DNA from: Branchiostoma floridae
Lineage: Eukaryota; Chordata; Leptocardii; Amphioxiformes; Branchiostomatidae
Direction: 5' to 3'
Assembly (NCBI RefSeq): GCF_000003815.2
Contig: NC_049980.1
Location: 28,915,255 to 28,979,254 of the forward strand
DNA length: 64,000 nucleotides
The notes under the pieces were generated by a model. It ran no database searches. It was not told the origin of the DNA and worked only from the letters and a program-made list of their open reading frames with translations. The position numbers and the translations under genes were made by a program. Of the stretch, positions 61,468 through 64,000 are shown in pieces. Every line of letters begins with the position of its first letter. Within the stretch, counting starts at the first letter, position 1.

Positions 61468-63869
61468 CTGCAAGGGAAAACACAGGCATTCTAGTCAAGC
61501 TACAGAGTAAGCATGGGTTGCTTAGCGTATGCGTGTCGTTCGATAACCAAACCCGGAGGTAACTTTTGATACAACCCATATCTATTTCAATACATTCCTT
61601 CACTTTATTTTGACAAAAGCATCTGTTCACTCCATTGCTTTAACATGTTTGTTCAACAATGGCATCTTGCCCCTCTATACATGTTAATAGGTCTGAACAC
61701 TCGTGCATAAATATGCAGCTGTCAACTGTTTACTTACTTGTACAATGTTTTGTTACCTGGACACCTTGGAAATCTGCAAACAAAAATCTGAAGGGACCAC
61801 CTAGGTGTCTTCAAGATTAAATAAATATAAAATACAACTTGGTGCATTCCGTATCACCTGAGGTGCCAGCCCGACCGCGGGTCGGATCGGCCGACGGCTG
61901 GGCGGTGATCCGACCCGCGGGAGGGCTGGGACCGAGGGTGATGCGGAATACACCATGTTGTATTTTATTCATGTCATACCCACCTGAGAAAACCCATGTT
62001 TTGATGCGGAAATGCGCCAGAAGTTGAACAAATTTGGTGCCCTCATACAAAAAGTGTTGCAACAGCAATGTTCCAACGTCCAAATCAGGTATTCGAATTG
62101 CCAACCGTGCCACACTCGGCCCGCTCGAAATGGTTCGATTTACTTGAAGAAAGCCTGTGTGATACGCCTTTCGGACCTGTGCGATACGGAAGTTATGGCC
62201 CAGTCCGGAACACCCATATCAAACGTTTTCGCGTCACAGGTATGACATAAATAAAGAACATAATTGGTGCCTTACCTGCAGCCAGCATCATGAGGTAGAG
62301 CTTCATCAGCAGGGGGTAGTGCAGCCTGTACTTCCCGTACTGGTAGCTGAACTTCTCCGAGCGCTCGTAATACGGCACAGCCGTGAAGATGCAGTAGGCT
62401 GGGGACACAAGCAGAAGGGCATTCTCTTCATTTTTTATTTTTTATTTCTACTGAAAAATCCAAGGCATTACCTACCAATGCAGATCTGTCTCTAGGACCC
62501 ATCCCTGGTCATAAGTTTGCTCATAAGAACAGCATCTTTTTTTACTCGATCCGTCCCAATAATGACAGAAAACTGATCAAAATGTATTGAAATGACATAT
62601 TCTACAAGGAAGATCAACAACATGGGCTCCATAACAATGAGTGTGACAGAAAAAAAATTAAAGCTGGAGACAGCCCTGTACCAATGCAAAATGAAATTAA
62701 CGGTACAAAACTTAACAGATGTTTACTACTTTTACCACAAGTTTTGTCATTTTATACATCATTCAATGTCAAGACATTTTTCTACCCTCTTCCATCCAGA
62801 AAAACATGATCAGTAATGCATCAACATTGTAACCAAATTAAAATTGGCAACAGAGGTTGTGGTAGACCAAGGACATCCTGGATGGAATTTTTTAGGAAGG
62901 ACAAGGTGTGTTGTTTAACAGGGGTGAACCCAAAGGACAGAGCCGCATGGAAGCACAGTGTGAAGACAAGGCTACTGCTGGCTAACCATACTAGTACCAT
63001 ACTGGATACTACTACCATTCAGTGACTTCTCTCTGGATAACAAGTCTACTCACCCTCCAGCAGAAAGCCGAGCGGATACAACGGGATCCAGATGGAGTAA
63101 CGCAGCCACTGCATCACCTTGTAGATCTTGGCAGGGAGGTTCTCCTTGCCGATGAGGTTAAACATGTAAAACGGGTACCTAAACCGGAAGATGTACCTAA
63201 AAATGTGAATAACCCGGCAAAAACAACTGGTTATGCCATGGAACTGCTACACACAGGATCTTCTGTAAATGATGGAATGGAGAAAGGAGAAGAAACTGAG
63301 TTAAAAGCCATGCTGCATGATGGGCTTGAGAAACTTTGTTGTTCTCCAACAGCATGAACTGAAAAGCAACAAAAATAAATGAGACAAATAAATAGTGAAG
63401 TAAAAGCAACAATGATGAACATCCAAGACTGTCTACAAAAATAACAATAGACATCATGGACATTTACAACAGAAATTCCAGTCTAGAAAGACTAGCAATT
63501 CCAAATCAAATCTTAATGCATATCTTAAATATACTGACACAAAATAGAACAAGGCTAAAGGAAATATGAAGAGACATTAAACGCCATTTCATGTATTACA
63601 AACACAACTTTTTTAAATTGTAGAAAGACAGCAATGTTTCTGATGCATATTCTCTTTATACACTGCTTAATGAAAATCATAACAAGGTAGTACTAGTAAC
63701 AAAAGAGAGAGACTTCTCTAGGTCTCGTTCATCAACGACATCTACAATAGCCTTACCTGGCCACCTCTATACAGCTCCACGTGGTGAACAGATAGGTGAC
63801 TACAGGCAATGGGTACATCAGCTCCTCAGGGTAGATCACCATGAACAGGATGAAGTTGCGACCAAGAGT
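61346..63869 (-). CDS. Very-long-chain (3R)-3-hydroxyacyl-CoA dehydratase (HACD/PTPLA family), 3' four exons, partial
   Basis: Four minus-strand exons (63757-63869, 63054-63196, 62276-62398, 61346-61467) have GT/AG borders and join in one frame to give 166 residues and a stop. The 5' part lies beyond the right edge. Family hallmarks are seen in order: TLGRNFILFMVI in a membrane segment, RYPFYMFNLIG, WLRYSIWIPLYPLGFLLEA, then a membrane helix ending LMKLYLMMLAAG and a basic, Arg/Lys/Glu/Ala-rich tail. In this family the active site is a Tyr and a Glu seven residues apart. Both are present in LYPLGFLLE, so the enzyme is probably active. Family knowledge: ER membrane enzyme that removes water from 3-hydroxyacyl-CoA, the third step of very-long-chain fatty acid elongation. 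The pattern resembles HACD3/HACD4 types, but I cannot settle the orthologue without the N-terminus. Confidence 0.9.
61828..61968. repeat. Perfect-looking foldback (hairpin) element in an HACD intron
   Basis: Two arms of roughly 60 bases mirror each other: the left arm contains acaacttggtg, attccgtatcacc and cgaccgcgggtcggat, and the right arm contains the complements in reverse order (gatccgacccgcggg, ggtgatgcggaat, caccatgttgt). The centre is very GC-rich. It is probably a MITE able to extrude as a cruciform or form an RNA hairpin in the pre-mRNA. Confidence 0.75.
61959..62257. mobile_element. MITE abutting the hairpin
   Basis: Left end tttattcatgtcatacc and right end ggtatgacataaataaa form an imperfect terminal inverted repeat of about 17 bases around roughly 265 bp with no coding content. 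The left end overlaps the end of the neighbouring hairpin, so the two may be nested or parts of one compound element. Confidence 0.55.
62276..62398 (-). CDS. HACD exon: loop and last membrane helix
   Basis: Acceptor gtgtccccag and donor GCAG|GTAAGG on the minus strand. It encodes YCIFTAVPYYERSEKFS, a GKYRLHYPLLMKLYL segment and MMLAAG. The aligned family region is LPYF...GxYS...FPYxLKIYLMML, so the match is clear. Confidence 0.88.
62820..63010 (+). pseudogene. LINE-type retrotransposon C-terminal remnant
   Basis: The plus-strand translation reads RGCGRPRTSWMEFFRKDK and then NPKDRAAWKHSVKTRLL. The pattern GRPR-x-W plus a later DR-x-W is typical of the extreme C-terminus of endonuclease/reverse-transcriptase polyproteins of non-LTR elements. 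No upstream reverse transcriptase is present, so it is a fragment inside an HACD intron. Confidence 0.5.
63054..63196 (-). CDS. HACD exon: catalytic Tyr/Glu exon
   Basis: Acceptor cacatttttag and donor GAGG|GTGAGT on the minus strand. It carries RYPFYMFNLIGKENLPAKIY, then the WLRYSIWIPLYPLGFLLE block with the presumed catalytic Tyr and Glu. It starts with one base that completes the Arg codon of the upstream exon and ends in phase 1. Confidence 0.9.
63757..63869 (-). CDS. HACD exon: GRNF membrane segment
   Basis: Acceptor reads tttttctgtag and donor reads CCAG|GTAAGG on the minus strand. It opens in phase 0 with TLGRNFILFMVIYPEEL and ends in CIEVA plus two bases of an Arg codon that the next exon completes. 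It is the most upstream HACD exon I can place in the window. Confidence 0.88.
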
Positions 63870-63911
63870 CTACAGAAAAACAAAGAGACTTCCAGTTTCA
63901 GAGACAGTGTA

Positions 63912-64000
63912 ATAAAGGGTTAATGCCCCGGCCCGAGGTGTATATGGTGAGATAATCCCTGGTCAGGTGCGATAACCACCGAATAAACCACCGGGTGAGC
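63912..64000. repeat. Possible start of a GC-rich repeat cut by the window end
   Basis: The last 90 bases change to GC-rich sequence (ccccggcccgagg, ccaccgggtgagc) like the arms of the hairpin element in the neighbouring intron. The matching arm would lie outside the window. Confidence 0.25.

Overview
The window looks like intron-rich, repeat-dense animal nuclear DNA. I think an invertebrate deuterostome such as amphioxus is likely, but the species is inferred. The grounds are short exons with GT/AG borders, a recognisable animal enzyme split over four exons, tRNA-derived SINEs, many short terminal-inverted-repeat elements (MITEs) and many minisatellites. There are no bacterial-type operons. 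Most long open frames are repeat artefacts.

Layout. 1-13 kb: a possible last exon (1064-1128 +), a diverged tandem array (about 2.8-7.2 kb) interrupted by a SINE with a perfect target-site duplication, several tRNA-headed repeats, and a T-rich minisatellite (11.1-12.7 kb). 13.7-19.1 kb: a tandem array of exon-like units that could form a small minus-strand gene with alternative copies of one exon, with plus-strand exon-like units interleaved. 19-27.7 kb: repeat arrays and DNA-transposon relics. 28.0-44.5 kb: a minus-strand gene assembled here from six coding exons (355 residues). It encodes a short leucine-zipper-like N-terminus, a Gly/Asn-rich linker, a long Pro/Val/Ala repeat and a short C-terminal module. 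MITEs of at least five families sit in and around its introns. 45-49.1 kb: MITEs, a 43-bp minisatellite split by a transposon relic, and low-complexity repeats. 49.7-55.1 kb: duplicated foldback elements and a cluster of small genes (50.1, 52.2 and 53.8-54.2 kb) whose last exons are related to the last exon of the Pro/Val-rich gene. 55-59 kb: MITEs and duplicated LINE-like tails. 59-64 kb: the 3' half of a very-long-chain 3-hydroxyacyl-CoA dehydratase (HACD) gene on the minus strand, running off the right edge.

Only the HACD gene has a function I recognise. The most interesting unexplained signal is the family of small last exons ending in or near a DQLQL motif, found at four loci on both strands over 26 kb. 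In three of the loci it is joined in frame to unrelated upstream exons. The second is the tandem exon array at 14.1-17.6 kb, in which only some copies keep the phase needed to join the flanking exons. All gene models come from splice-signal and reading-frame consistency alone, with no transcript evidence.
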